DNA of 64,000 nt from Flavobacterium sp. Root186. GTDB taxonomy: Bacteria > Bacteroidota > Bacteroidia > Flavobacteriales > Flavobacteriaceae. The stretch's first letter is position 1; the number at the start of each line of letters is the position of its first letter. The notes beneath the pieces were generated by a model, which searched no databases, had not been told where the DNA came from, and was given only the letters and a program-made list of their open reading frames with translations. The stretch spans positions 186,001-250,000 of the forward strand of contig NZ_LMHW01000014.1 of assembly GCF_001428525.1 (NCBI RefSeq), given 5' to 3'. Made by a program: the position numbers and the translations under genes. Positions 15,981 through 24,586 of this stretch are shown piece by piece.

Positions 15981-16520
15981 ATTCTAATAGTTTAGATCTC
16001 GAAAATTGTAACCATTAAATTTATAAGCAAAAAACTACTCATTTGACTGAATATTTACAAAATAAAATCTCCTACTTTTCGCCAAATATATTTATCATAA
16101 AAAAATTAGGCAAGTATGCCCATTTATTGACATACAAAATGTAAGCATCTGTTTATGTAATATAAAAATATAGTTTTAGAAATTTTAAAAATTTCTTTAT
16201 ACAGTTTAAAAATATCAGAATAGGACAAAAGATACCAACTTAAAAGTCTTATATATTGAAGTTGTTTTGATGTAATAAAATCAGGTATTTTTATCTATTT
16301 GCTTGTTGAATGTTTTTGATATATTTGAAAACACAATACTCATTCTGACAAAAAATTAAAAGAGTTGTATAAAAGTATTAACTTAAAAATTCAGAAGATG
16401 GAAAAGATTAAATAAGAAAAATTATCACTTTAATTTCAATATCAAACTTAGGTTATTTAGTTTTTGTAACATAAATAAACATATCTTTAATACTTACTTT
16501 TTTTAAAAATTGGTTTAAGT
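15981..16520. other. Gene-free AT-rich stretch beside IS3 remnants
   Basis: Very AT-rich with stop codons in all frames. I see no RNA gene, terminator or transposase remnant; the missing 3' half of the truncated transposase at 16521 is not here. Confidence 0.5.
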
Positions 16521-17108
16521 TTAATTTTTAGTGATTTTACTATACAAACCTAATTCTCTCATGTATCTCCCTGTCGTTGCACTTGATATTTTATGTCCTC
16601 GATTTAGAAGTATTTTTGCAATTCTTTGTGCACCATATCGTTGCTTAAACTCGAAAAAAATTTCTATTATTTTTTTTTTAATAAAAAGCCTTTTCTGTTG
16701 CGTTTCCGACAAATTCTGACTTTTCCAAGTATTATATGTACGTGTACTAACATTTAGAACCTTACACATTTTTCTGATCGAATATATTTTTTCGTTATCG
16801 TGTATAAATTGAAAAACTACAAATTTACCTTGACAGAGAAGACTGCTTCCTTTTTTTAGAATTTCAAATTTCAAATCAGCTTCTTTAATTCTCTTTTCAA
16901 GTTCATATACTTTCTTTTCTGTAGAATTTAATTTTAAATAACCAGTTCCTGGAAAACTTTCAGTTCCATATTTCTCGTAGTCCTGTTGCCATCTAGTAAG
17001 TAAAGAAGAATCGATATTAAGCTCTTTTCCAATTTCAGCCTTATTTCCTCTTTCATAACTCAACATTACTGCTCTCACTTTGAAATCACGGTCATATATT
17101 TTACTCAT
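16521..17108 (-). pseudogene. Truncated IS3-family transposase
   Basis: A 195-residue IS3-type transposase fragment. It has the OrfA helix-turn-helix (LSYERGNKAEIGKELNIDSSLLTRWQ), a leucine-rich coiled coil, and the start of OrfB (IYSIRKMCKVLNVSTRTYNTW and QRYGAQRIAKILLNRGHKI), but it stops before the rve integrase core, so no DDE residues remain. It must be inactive. It is only distantly related to the intact copy next door at 17243, so this is not a simple duplication. Confidence 0.85.
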
Positions 17109-17188
17109 TTTTGAAGTTATATTTCACTTTTAACTTTAACAAATTCGGTTGTTTATCGAATTAAAAGTTATTTTTAACCATTTATATT

Positions 17189-18468
17189 TCTACAAATTGT
17201 TTTCACTTTTTAATTTTATACAATAAAACAACATCTCTTAACTTAATTACTGTTATTAAATTCTTCTATTGTTTTTAAGTTCAAAGAAGAATGTATTCTT
17301 TGTCTGTTATACCAATTTTCTATAAAATCGAATATTTCTGCTTTCATTTTCTTTTTAGACAGAAGTTTTGTCTTCCTATGTAATAGTTCTCTTTTAAAAG
17401 TATAGAAAAAACTTTCTGCCATTGCATTATCATAATGATTTGCTTTACGACTCATACTTCTTATTATACATTGATACGAATCTAATTTATCTGTAAAAGC
17501 TTTATTTGCATACTGCGATCCCCTATCAGAGTGAAAGATTAACTGATCTTTAATTTCACGCCTAGCAATAGCCATTTCCCAAGCTGGTAATGTGGTGTTT
17601 TTAGTTGATAAGTCGTCGCTCAAAGCCCAGCCAATTATTTTTCTATCATACACATCCATAATAATAGTCAAATAGATAAATCCTACTCTCGTATTTATGT
17701 ATGTGATATCCGAAACCCAGAGTTTAGAAGGGGCATCTTTATAAAATTTTCTATTTACTACATTAGGAGAAATGTAGAAATCGTGCTTTGAATCTGTAGT
17801 TAATTTAAACTTTTGTTTAGGTTTTCTGTATAAATTCATTTCCTTCATGTAAAATGCTACACGACTACCCGATATTTTATATCCTCTTTTTACAAGTTCT
17901 CTGGTGATTTTCAAGGATCCATATTGTTTATTAAACAAATAATACAATGAGGTTATTTCGTTTTTTAACTTATGTATCTTTTCTTTTTTTTCTGAAACAA
18001 TCCCATTTTTCCAGTTACGGTAAACACGTCTGTGTATTCCAAAAACCGAACACATTCTTATTATTGAGTATGACTTTTCATTTTCTTTAATAAATTGATA
18101 AATTGACGTATTACCCATTTTTAAAAGATATTTGGTACCTTTCTCAAAGATTTCGAAGTTTTGTTCTGATTTTTTTAATTTCTTTTCAAGTTCGAAAATT
18201 TTTTGATCTTCAGATCTCATTCTTATACCACCACATCCAGGAAAACCTCCTATCCCAAATTTTTCATACGTTTGACGCCATTCTGCCAATCTCGGTGGAG
18301 ATATACCAAGTTCTCTAGCAAATTCAGAAAGATTGCTTTTTTTATAACTTAAATGCACTGCATTCTCTTTAAAAAGATCAGAATATTTTCTTTGTTTCCC
18401 CTTCACAACTCAAAAATATATAATTTAACAATCTAAAAATCAATTAAATATTATTTTTTTTTTGTAGA
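17189..18468 (-). mobile_element. IS3-family insertion sequence (ends tentative)
   Basis: It encloses the intact transposase gene. TCTACAAA (17189-17196) and TTTGTAGA (18461-18468) are an 8-bp inverted match at suitable distances on both sides and are offered as the tips of the element. No clean target-site duplication is visible, so the boundaries are uncertain. Confidence 0.4.
17243..18406 (-). CDS. IS3-family transposase, OrfA and OrfB in one frame
   Basis: A 387-residue full-length transposase. The N-terminal OrfA part has a helix-turn-helix (LSYKKSNLSEFARELGISPPRLAEWR) and coiled coil; the OrfB part has HTH_21 (YSIIRMCSVFGIHRRVYRNW) and a complete rve core with DDE residues in VSDITY, HSDRGSQY and AESFF, ending RQRIHSSLNLKTIEEF. 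Most IS3 elements join the two parts by a -1 frameshift; here they are fused at an AAAAATG run near codon 94. All catalytic residues are present, so it may still be active. Confidence 0.9.
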   Translation of the reverse strand: MKGKQRKYSDLFKENAVHLSYKKSNLSEFARELGISPPRLAEWRQTYEKFGIGGFPGCGGIRMRSEDQKIFELEKKLKKSEQNFEIFEKGTKYLLKMGNTSIYQFIKENEKSYSIIRMCSVFGIHRRVYRNWKNGIVSEKKEKIHKLKNEITSLYYLFNKQYGSLKITRELVKRGYKISGSRVAFYMKEMNLYRKPKQKFKLTTDSKHDFYISPNVVNRKFYKDAPSKLWVSDITYINTRVGFIYLTIIMDVYDRKIIGWALSDDLSTKNTTLPAWEMAIARREIKDQLIFHSDRGSQYANKAFTDKLDSYQCIIRSMSRKANHYDNAMAESFFYTFKRELLHRKTKLLSKKKMKAEIFDFIENWYNRQRIHSSLNLKTIEEFNNSN

Positions 18469-18834
18469 GTATATTTGTTTATCTAAGATTCTTTTACGGA
18501 GCTATTATTTTTTAAAATCTTAGTCTAATAATTTTATATGTGATTACTTCTTAAAGTATCAATATCAAAAAATAATAAAAGAAGACAGCTCATTTTCACC
18601 ATCAAAATTCCAATTTACTTTGAAAATTGTTTTCGGATATTAATCCTATTCAAAAGATAAAATTGGTTTTTGGAAAAGAGAATTGTTCGTAAGACAAACA
18701 ACCCTTATATTCAAATGTAGAAAAAAATAACGCCAAAAAAGAAATAAATTCTTACAAAAATAATTTATTATGCACCAGAGTTTAAAAAATACTATGCAAA
18801 TCAGTGTAATCCATTAAATCTTGAGCAATAAAAA
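18469..18834. other. Gene-free stretch between the IS3 element and the MFS gene
   Basis: AT-rich, with no open frame of useful length, no clear hairpin terminator and no promoter box that I can support. Probably divergent insertion debris. Confidence 0.4.
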
Positions 18835-20052
18835 TTAAGCAGAAGTTCTAATTTTTGAAACCATAAAAGCAATTAAAACACCAAAAATTCCAATAAAAGC
18901 AAAAGAGAACTGAAGTCCGAAATTTTGGGCAATGTGACCAATTACCGGCGGTCCCATTAAAAAGCCTAAGAAACTTACGCTCGAAACTATTGTTAAGGCT
19001 TCTCCGGGCGGAACGGTTGGGTTTTTTCCGGCCATACTATAAACAGTTGGAACAATAGTCGCAACTCCTAAACCAACTGCCATAAAAGCAATCGTACACG
19101 GAATAATATACGGAAGAAAAACAGCCGTAAAAAGTCCGGCAGAAATCATAACACCGCTAATTTGCATGACGCGTTCACGGCCAAATTTATTGATTAATCC
19201 GTCACCTAAAAATCTTCCGCCGGCCATCATAATCATAAAAGAGGTATATCCTAAAATTACTAACGGTCCTGGTGCCTTTACTACATCTTTAAAATAAACT
19301 CCGCTCCAGTCAAACATTACGCCTTCGCTCGCCATGCTGCAAAAACCAATTACACCAAGCCAGATTAAAGCACTGTCTGGTTTTACAAAGATTTTTCTTT
19401 TCTCTGTATTGTGTTTGATTTTTTCTTTGGCACGAATTAAAAATTTAAAATTAAAAGCTACCATTAATAGTACAACGATTCCAACAATCAGGAAATGATG
19501 TAATGGGGTTAAATCTAGGGCCAGCATTCCTAAACCAACTAATGCGCCTGTAAATCCGGCGAAACTCCACATTCCGTGAAAAGAAGACATGATTGTTTTT
19601 TTGAAAAGTACTTCGGTATAAACGCCTTGTGTATTTACGGCTATATTGGCTAAATTTCCAAATAAGCCAAATAAAAATAAGCCTACAGATAACTGTAAAC
19701 CCGTTGTGGCCAAGCCTAAATTGGCCAAACATAAAACATACATGATTAAGGAGAAAACCAAAATGCGATGGCTTCCAAACTTGGTTACCATTTTCCCCGA
19801 AAAAGGCATGATGATTAATTGTCCCATTGGCAGGGCAAAAAGTATAGAACCCAAATCGCCTTCGGTTAAATGAAGGGCCGTTTTGATATCCGGAATTCTA
19901 CTTGCCCAGGTTGCAAAACTTAATCCCATTCCGAAATAAAACATTCCAACGGCAAAACGAATTCTGTTTAGATAAGACGCTTTTGCTTCTCTAAAAACTT
20001 TCTTTATTTTTCCTTTAGTCTGAAAAAGTTGTAAGGGATTAAAATTTATCAA
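18835..20052 (-). CDS. MFS transporter, YbjJ-like
   Basis: A 405-residue major-facilitator transporter of the inner membrane with about 12 hydrophobic segments. The first is preceded by IRFAVGMFYFGMGLSFATWASRIPDIK, which resembles the YbjJ branch. A loop near residues 95-100 (GKMVTKFGSHR) fits the MFS motif between helices 2 and 3. The substrate is unknown. The 20052 start codon is TTG; the first ATG (codon 37) would cut into the first membrane helix, so TTG is more likely. Transcribed alone. Confidence 0.8.
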   Translation of the reverse strand: MINFNPLQLFQTKGKIKKVFREAKASYLNRIRFAVGMFYFGMGLSFATWASRIPDIKTALHLTEGDLGSILFALPMGQLIIMPFSGKMVTKFGSHRILVFSLIMYVLCLANLGLATTGLQLSVGLFLFGLFGNLANIAVNTQGVYTEVLFKKTIMSSFHGMWSFAGFTGALVGLGMLALDLTPLHHFLIVGIVVLLMVAFNFKFLIRAKEKIKHNTEKRKIFVKPDSALIWLGVIGFCSMASEGVMFDWSGVYFKDVVKAPGPLVILGYTSFMIMMAGGRFLGDGLINKFGRERVMQISGVMISAGLFTAVFLPYIIPCTIAFMAVGLGVATIVPTVYSMAGKNPTVPPGEALTIVSSVSFLGFLMGPPVIGHIAQNFGLQFSFAFIGIFGVLIAFMVSKIRTSA

Positions 20053-20189
20053 AATCGATGCGTTTTGGGATTATATTATAAAAGTACAAAAAAGCTGTGT
20101 ATTTACTTAAAGATACAAATTGTTCGATTATTTACAACGTTATTGTTTATAAATAGCGAGGTTTTGCCCACAGATTTTTACTTTTTTCC

Positions 20190-20351
20190 CCCGCAGATTT
20201 TACAGATTAAACAGGTTTACGCTGATTTATTTTATTTCAGACGTAAAAAAAGACGCACTGCTGTGCGTCTCTACGATCGTTCGTTATATATTTCAGCACA
20301 AATTATAAAATCAAACCAGTGTAAACCTGTTTAATTTGTAAAATCTGCGGG
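20190..20351. repeat. Composite palindromic element with nested hairpin
   Basis: Outer arms of 31 bp (20190-20220 and 20321-20351, 30 matches) begin CCCGCAGATTTTACA and end AAATCTGCGGG. Inside, AGACGCAC and GTGCGTCT (20251-20270) form a second hairpin. The element ends one base before the stop codon of the Gfo/Idh gene and could serve as its terminator. It resembles small non-autonomous palindromic elements dispersed in flavobacterial genomes. Confidence 0.65.
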
Positions 20352-21392
20352 TTATAAATTTATTACCGTACGCTGCGCGTTACTTGCAATGGCTGCTTCA
20401 ATAATCTGCATTACTTTTACACCGTCTTGAGCGGTAACCGGTTCTGCAACATCATTTGTTATAGAATTAAAAACGCCGTCAAAAAACGAGAAATAGTTTC
20501 CTTGAAGTGTTGGTACTTTTTCGTGAATTACTTTTCCGTCAATTTCTGTGTGCAGAATTCCTTGTAAATCATCCGATTCTTTTCCCCAGGATTCCAGATT
20601 TGGTTTTTTACCAATTTTTAATTCGTCTTCCTGAATATCTCCGCGATGTTTTAAGAAAGAGCCTTTTTTTCCGTGAATGGTATATGCAGGATTTGCTTCT
20701 CTAACAAAAAAACCAGCTTTTAAACGGACTCTGAAATCGTCATAAATCAATAATAAATCGAACCAGTCATCGACTAAAGAGTTTTCTCTTGTAATTCTGA
20801 CATCTCCAAAAACCGATTTTGGCGAACCAAACAAACAAACAGCCTGATCTATAATATGCGGACCTAAATCTTTTAAAACTCCGGCTCCGTCATTGGCCGT
20901 TTCTTTATGTGCTTTTGGGCTTAATAACGGATTGTATCTGTCGAAGTGAAATTCGGCTTCTACTAAATCTCCCAAGACGCCGTCATTGATTATTTTTTGA
21001 ATGGTTTTAAAATCGCTGTCCCATCTTCTGTTTTGAAAAACGGCTAATTTTAATCCTTTTTCGTGAGCAATTTTAGCTAGTTCTTCGGCTTCGGCTACAG
21101 TTGTCGTGAAAGCTTTTTCAACCACGGCATGTTTTCCTGCCAGAAGTACTTTTTTAGCATATTCATAATGTGTTCCTACCGGCGTGTTTACAATTACCAG
21201 GTCAACATCATCGGCTAATAAATCATCGATTGAAGGGTAACTTTTAACCTCGGGATAATCTTCCTGAATTAGCTTTTTGCTTCTTTCCCAAGATCCTAAT
21301 AATTCAAAACCCGGATGAATATCTAAAAAAGGTGCGTGAAAAACCTTTCCCGACATTCCGTATGATAATAGTGCTGTTTTTATTTTTTTCAT
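20352..21392 (-). CDS. Gfo/Idh/MocA-family oxidoreductase
   Basis: A 346-residue NAD(P)-dependent sugar or polyol dehydrogenase-type protein. The N-terminal Rossmann motif is LLSYGMSGKVFHAPFL, and the cofactor-side motif is AVVEKAFTTTVAEAEELA, with EKA in place of the usual EKP. The substrate-binding half carries DLGPHIIDQAVCLFG, where the conserved histidine lies. ATG 21392 gives the expected MKKIKTALLSYG start. It sits between two palindromic elements and 77 bp after an old-yellow-enzyme gene on the same strand. Substrate unknown. Confidence 0.85.
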   Translation of the reverse strand: MKKIKTALLSYGMSGKVFHAPFLDIHPGFELLGSWERSKKLIQEDYPEVKSYPSIDDLLADDVDLVIVNTPVGTHYEYAKKVLLAGKHAVVEKAFTTTVAEAEELAKIAHEKGLKLAVFQNRRWDSDFKTIQKIINDGVLGDLVEAEFHFDRYNPLLSPKAHKETANDGAGVLKDLGPHIIDQAVCLFGSPKSVFGDVRITRENSLVDDWFDLLLIYDDFRVRLKAGFFVREANPAYTIHGKKGSFLKHRGDIQEDELKIGKKPNLESWGKESDDLQGILHTEIDGKVIHEKVPTLQGNYFSFFDGVFNSITNDVAEPVTAQDGVKVMQIIEAAIASNAQRTVINL

Positions 21393-21409
21393 TTTGCGAT
21401 TTTTTTTCC

Positions 21410-21463
21410 GCCACGAATTCACGAATTTTATTTTGCTGAATCTTTAATTCGTGAATTCGTGGC
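21410..21463. repeat. Perfect 18-bp inverted repeat, GCCACGAATTCACGAATT
   Basis: GCCACGAATTCACGAATT (21410-21427) and its exact complement (21446-21463) enclose an 18-base loop, right between the Gfo/Idh and old-yellow-enzyme genes. A degenerate relative lies at about 32295-32320 (GCCACGAATTTCACTAATT). This is probably a dispersed palindrome family. Confidence 0.7.
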
Positions 21464-21469
21464 TAATAA

Positions 21470-22543
21470 TTATTTAATCTTAGCTCGTTCGTATTGTTTT
21501 GGCCATTGAATATCGTCGTTTAATTCTTTGGCGAAATCTAAAGGTAAATTTGGATTTCGCAACGATGCTCTGGCAAACAAAATTAAATCGGCCTGATTGT
21601 TTTTCAAAATATCCTCGGCTTGGCTGGCTTCGGTAATTAAACCTACGGCACCTGTCAAAATATTAGCTTCCTTTTTAACTTTTTCTGCGAAAGAAACCTG
21701 ATAACCCGGACCAATGGCAATTTTTTGATACGAAACTAATCCGCCTGACGAAACATCGATTAAATCTACTCCTTTTTCTTTTAATATTTTTGAAAGCTGT
21801 ACAGATTCTTCAGGATTCCATCCGTTTTCTGCCCAATCTGTAGCTGAAATTCTAACGATTAAAGGCAAATCTGAAGGCCATTCGGTTTGAACAGCTTCTA
21901 CAATTTCGAGTGTAAAACGGATTCGGTTTTCAAAACTTCCTCCGTATTCATCGGTTCTGATATTAGTTAAAGGCGATAAAAACTGGTGTAGCAAATAACC
22001 GTGTGCACCATGAATTTCTACAACCTTATATCCGGCTTTAACTGCTCTTTTTGCCGCTGCTTTAAAATCTGAAATAACTTTTTGGATTCCGTTTTTATCT
22101 AAAGCTTCCGGAAGAAATGGTTCTCCGTCATGATACGGAATCGCACTTGCCGAAACTGTCTGCCATCCGCCTTGAGCGATATCTAATTTTTTATTTCCGT
22201 TCCAAGGCTCAGAAACACTTGCTTTTCTTCCGGCATGCGCCAGTTGAATTCCGGGAACAGCATTTTGAGAAACAATAAATTCGTTGATTTGTTTTAGTTT
22301 TTCGATATGCTCATCTTTCCAGATTCCTAAATCGGCAGGAGAAATTCTGGCTTCGGGAGAAACCGCTGTGGCTTCCTGAATAATTAATCCGGCGCCTCCG
22401 CCTGCACGGCTTCCTAAATGAACCAGATGCCAGTCGTTTGCAAATCCGTCAACGGCAGAATATTGGCACATTGGCGAAATAACGATTCTATTTTTTAAGG
22501 TGATGTTTTTTAAAGTTAAGGGAGAAAATAATTGTGAAGCCAT
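21470..22543 (-). CDS. NADH:flavin oxidoreductase, old yellow enzyme YqjM/NamA type
   Basis: A 357-residue FMN-dependent ene-reductase with TIM-barrel fold. It has the YqjM-class N-terminus (LFSPLTLKNITLKNRIVISPMCQYSA), GAGLIIQEATAV, the substrate-binding HAGRKAS, and VVEIHGAHGYLLHQFLSPLTN, with the flavin-site arginine in SGGL-to-GAVG spaced as usual. It reduces activated C=C bonds using NAD(P)H; the physiological substrate is unknown. It is the first gene of a likely two-gene unit with the Gfo/Idh gene. Confidence 0.9.
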   Translation of the reverse strand: MASQLFSPLTLKNITLKNRIVISPMCQYSAVDGFANDWHLVHLGSRAGGGAGLIIQEATAVSPEARISPADLGIWKDEHIEKLKQINEFIVSQNAVPGIQLAHAGRKASVSEPWNGNKKLDIAQGGWQTVSASAIPYHDGEPFLPEALDKNGIQKVISDFKAAAKRAVKAGYKVVEIHGAHGYLLHQFLSPLTNIRTDEYGGSFENRIRFTLEIVEAVQTEWPSDLPLIVRISATDWAENGWNPEESVQLSKILKEKGVDLIDVSSGGLVSYQKIAIGPGYQVSFAEKVKKEANILTGAVGLITEASQAEDILKNNQADLILFARASLRNPNLPLDFAKELNDDIQWPKQYERAKIK

Positions 22544-22706
22544 GTTTGTAACTTTTAATGGTTTTGAACTACCAATAGATATTGACAGCCGTTTAAAAAG
22601 TAAAGTTACTGTATCTTGTTAAAACGAGAAATTGAAATGTTTATTAATTAACAAACATTTAAAACCTTATGTATTATATTGCGCTTTCAAATTAAAATAG
22701 AAACGC

Positions 22707-22714
22707 TACTTTTG
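22707..22714 (+). promoter_or_regulatory. -7 box of rseP
   Basis: TACTTTTG matches TAnnTTTG and lies 28 bp upstream of the rseP start codon. Confidence 0.5.
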
Positions 22715-22742
22715 TGCGTTAAATACGAACTAAAAATACAAA

Positions 22743-24083
22743 ATGGATATAGTTATCAAACTCTCTCAATTTCTATTGAGTTTATCTTTACTTATTATTC
22801 TTCACGAATTAGGGCACTTTATTCCTGCCAAATTGTTTAAAACGAGAGTTGAAAAATTTTACTTATTTTTTGATGTTAAATATTCGCTGTTAAAAAAGAA
22901 AATTGGCGAAACAGAATACGGAATTGGATGGTTACCGCTTGGAGGTTATGTAAAAATCTCGGGAATGATCGACGAGAGCATGGACAAGGAACAAATGGCG
23001 CTTCCGCCGAAACCATGGGAATTTCGTTCTAAACCGGCTTGGCAGCGTTTAATTATTATGCTTGGCGGTGTTACGGTAAATTTTATCCTGGCGTTTATTA
23101 TATATATAGGAATGGCTTATGCTTATGGCGATACTTATATTGCAAACAAAGACTTAAAAGATGGTCTTTGGATAGATAGTAAAGCGATGGTACATGCAGG
23201 ATTTAAAACTGGCGATAAGATTATTTCTATTGATGGAGAATCATTAGAAAAAATCGACAATGATTTCCCTCTAAACCTTATTACAGCAAAAAAAGTAATG
23301 ATATCAAGAGATGGTGTACAAAAAGATATAACCATGCCTGTTGATTTTGCTGATCAAAGAAAAGAAGAAAAAGTACCACCTGCTTTAATGAGGATACCTT
23401 TTTACATTGATGCAGTTGATGGTAAGTCTACAAATAAAAATTTAAAATCAGGAGATATTCTTGTTTCACTTAACAATCAGGAAACTAAATATTACGATCA
23501 GGCAAAAGTTATACTTGAGGCTAATAAAGGGAAAACTGTTCCGGCTCTCATAATCAGAAACAAAAAAGAACAGCCAATCAATCTTAATATTTCAAAAGAA
23601 GGAAAATTAGGAATTGTTTTAGGGCAACTTGACGATGAAATGCTAGCTGAATTAGGATATTATAAAATTACTGAAAAAGAATACACCTTCTTAGAATCGA
23701 TTCCTGCAGGACTGCAAAGAGGAAAAGACAGATTAGTAGGATATGGAAAACAATTAAAAATGATTTTCAATCCTCAAACAAAAGCTTACAAACAAGTTGG
23801 TGGTTTTGCGGCAATTTACAAGATTTTTCCTCCTCATTGGAGCTGGGAAGCTTTCTGGAATATCACCGCTATTTTGTCAATTATGCTTGGAGTTATGAAT
23901 TTATTGCCAATTCCGGCACTTGACGGCGGACATGTGATGTTTTTATTGTATGAAATTATCAGCGGTAAAAAACCGAGCGATAAATTCTTAGAAAACGCCC
24001 AAATGGTTGGTTTCGTATTACTTATCACACTGCTTTTGTTTGCTAACGGAAACGATATTTACAAGGCAATTGTAGGCAAATAA
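22743..24083 (+). CDS. rseP: RIP metalloprotease RseP (site-2 protease)
   Basis: A 446-residue integral membrane zinc protease of the M50 family, which cleaves anti-sigma factors and signal-peptide remnants within the membrane. The zinc ligands H21-E22-x-x-H25 are in ILHELGHF, and the third ligand region is NLLPIPALDGGHVMF near residue 390. Two PDZ-like segments lie between (TGDKIISIDGE and SGDILVSLNNQ). About four membrane segments are visible. It has its own promoter and stands upstream of two tRNA genes. Confidence 0.95.
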   Translation: MDIVIKLSQFLLSLSLLIILHELGHFIPAKLFKTRVEKFYLFFDVKYSLLKKKIGETEYGIGWLPLGGYVKISGMIDESMDKEQMALPPKPWEFRSKPAWQRLIIMLGGVTVNFILAFIIYIGMAYAYGDTYIANKDLKDGLWIDSKAMVHAGFKTGDKIISIDGESLEKIDNDFPLNLITAKKVMISRDGVQKDITMPVDFADQRKEEKVPPALMRIPFYIDAVDGKSTNKNLKSGDILVSLNNQETKYYDQAKVILEANKGKTVPALIIRNKKEQPINLNISKEGKLGIVLGQLDDEMLAELGYYKITEKEYTFLESIPAGLQRGKDRLVGYGKQLKMIFNPQTKAYKQVGGFAAIYKIFPPHWSWEAFWNITAILSIMLGVMNLLPIPALDGGHVMFLLYEIISGKKPSDKFLENAQMVGFVLLITLLLFANGNDIYKAIVGK

Positions 24084-24112
24084 AAATATTTTTTAAAAAG
24101 AGTTAAAATATT

Positions 24113-24142
24113 TTTGAGAAACTAAAAAATCGATTATATTTG
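24113..24142 (+). promoter_or_regulatory. Promoter of the tRNA-Asn pair
   Basis: TTTG (24113-24116), an 18-base spacer and TATATTTG (24135-24142) give a full Bacteroidota promoter. Transcription would begin about 18 bases before the first tRNA. Confidence 0.7.
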
Positions 24143-24166
24143 CACTCGCTAAAAAGAGCAACAACT

Positions 24167-24240
24167 TCCTCCTTAGCTCAGTTGGTTAGAGCATCTGACT
24201 GTTAATCAGAGGGTCCTTGGTTCGAGCCCAAGAGGGGGAG
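24167..24240 (+). tRNA. tRNA-Asn (GTT), copy 1
   Basis: 74 nt with acceptor TCCTCCT pairing AGGGGGA (one G-U), discriminator G, D-loop AGCTCAGTTGGTTAGAGC, anticodon GTT at 24201-24203 and T-arm with GGTTCGAGCC. CCA is not encoded. Identical to copy 2. Confidence 0.95.
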
Positions 24241-24278
24241 CAACTTTTTTTAGCAAACATATTTACCTTTAAGGTGAT

Positions 24279-24352
24279 TCCTCCTTAGCTCAGTTGGTTA
24301 GAGCATCTGACTGTTAATCAGAGGGTCCTTGGTTCGAGCCCAAGAGGGGGAG
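24279..24352 (+). tRNA. tRNA-Asn (GTT), copy 2
   Basis: The same 74 nt as copy 1, anticodon at 24313-24315, 38 nt downstream and followed at once by an intrinsic terminator, so both are made from one transcript. Confidence 0.95.
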
Positions 24353-24354
24353 CT

Positions 24355-24389
24355 TAAAAAAAGACGATCAAATGATCGTCTTTTTTTGT
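24355..24389 (+). terminator. Terminator of the tRNA-Asn pair
   Basis: AAAGACGATCA and TGATCGTCTTT form a stem of about 10 bp with T-run, three bases after the second tRNA. Confidence 0.85.
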
Positions 24390-24433
24390 TTATACCAGTT
24401 TCTTCTCAAAGTTTGTCATTTCATTTCAAACAT

Positions 24434-24523
24434 AGCCCGTGGTCTCAACCACGGGAAACGCGATACAAATTATAAAAAATGTATTACCCAAAAATTGCAT
24501 CTCCGCGGTTGAAATCGTGGGCT
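24434..24523. repeat. Palindromic element with AGCCCGTGG ends
   Basis: AGCCCGTGGTCTCAACCACG (left arm 24434-24455) matches the complement of the right arm 24502-24523 (AGCCCACGATTTCAACCGCG), with about 18 of 22 matches. The left arm also folds on itself (CCCGTGG/CCACGGG). It looks like a short dispersed palindromic element. Confidence 0.55.
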
Positions 24524-24586
24524 CTGTTTATAAATCCTATTAAATTATTATGGTTTAATTCCGTGCCTATTTTAGGCTTTAGGCAC

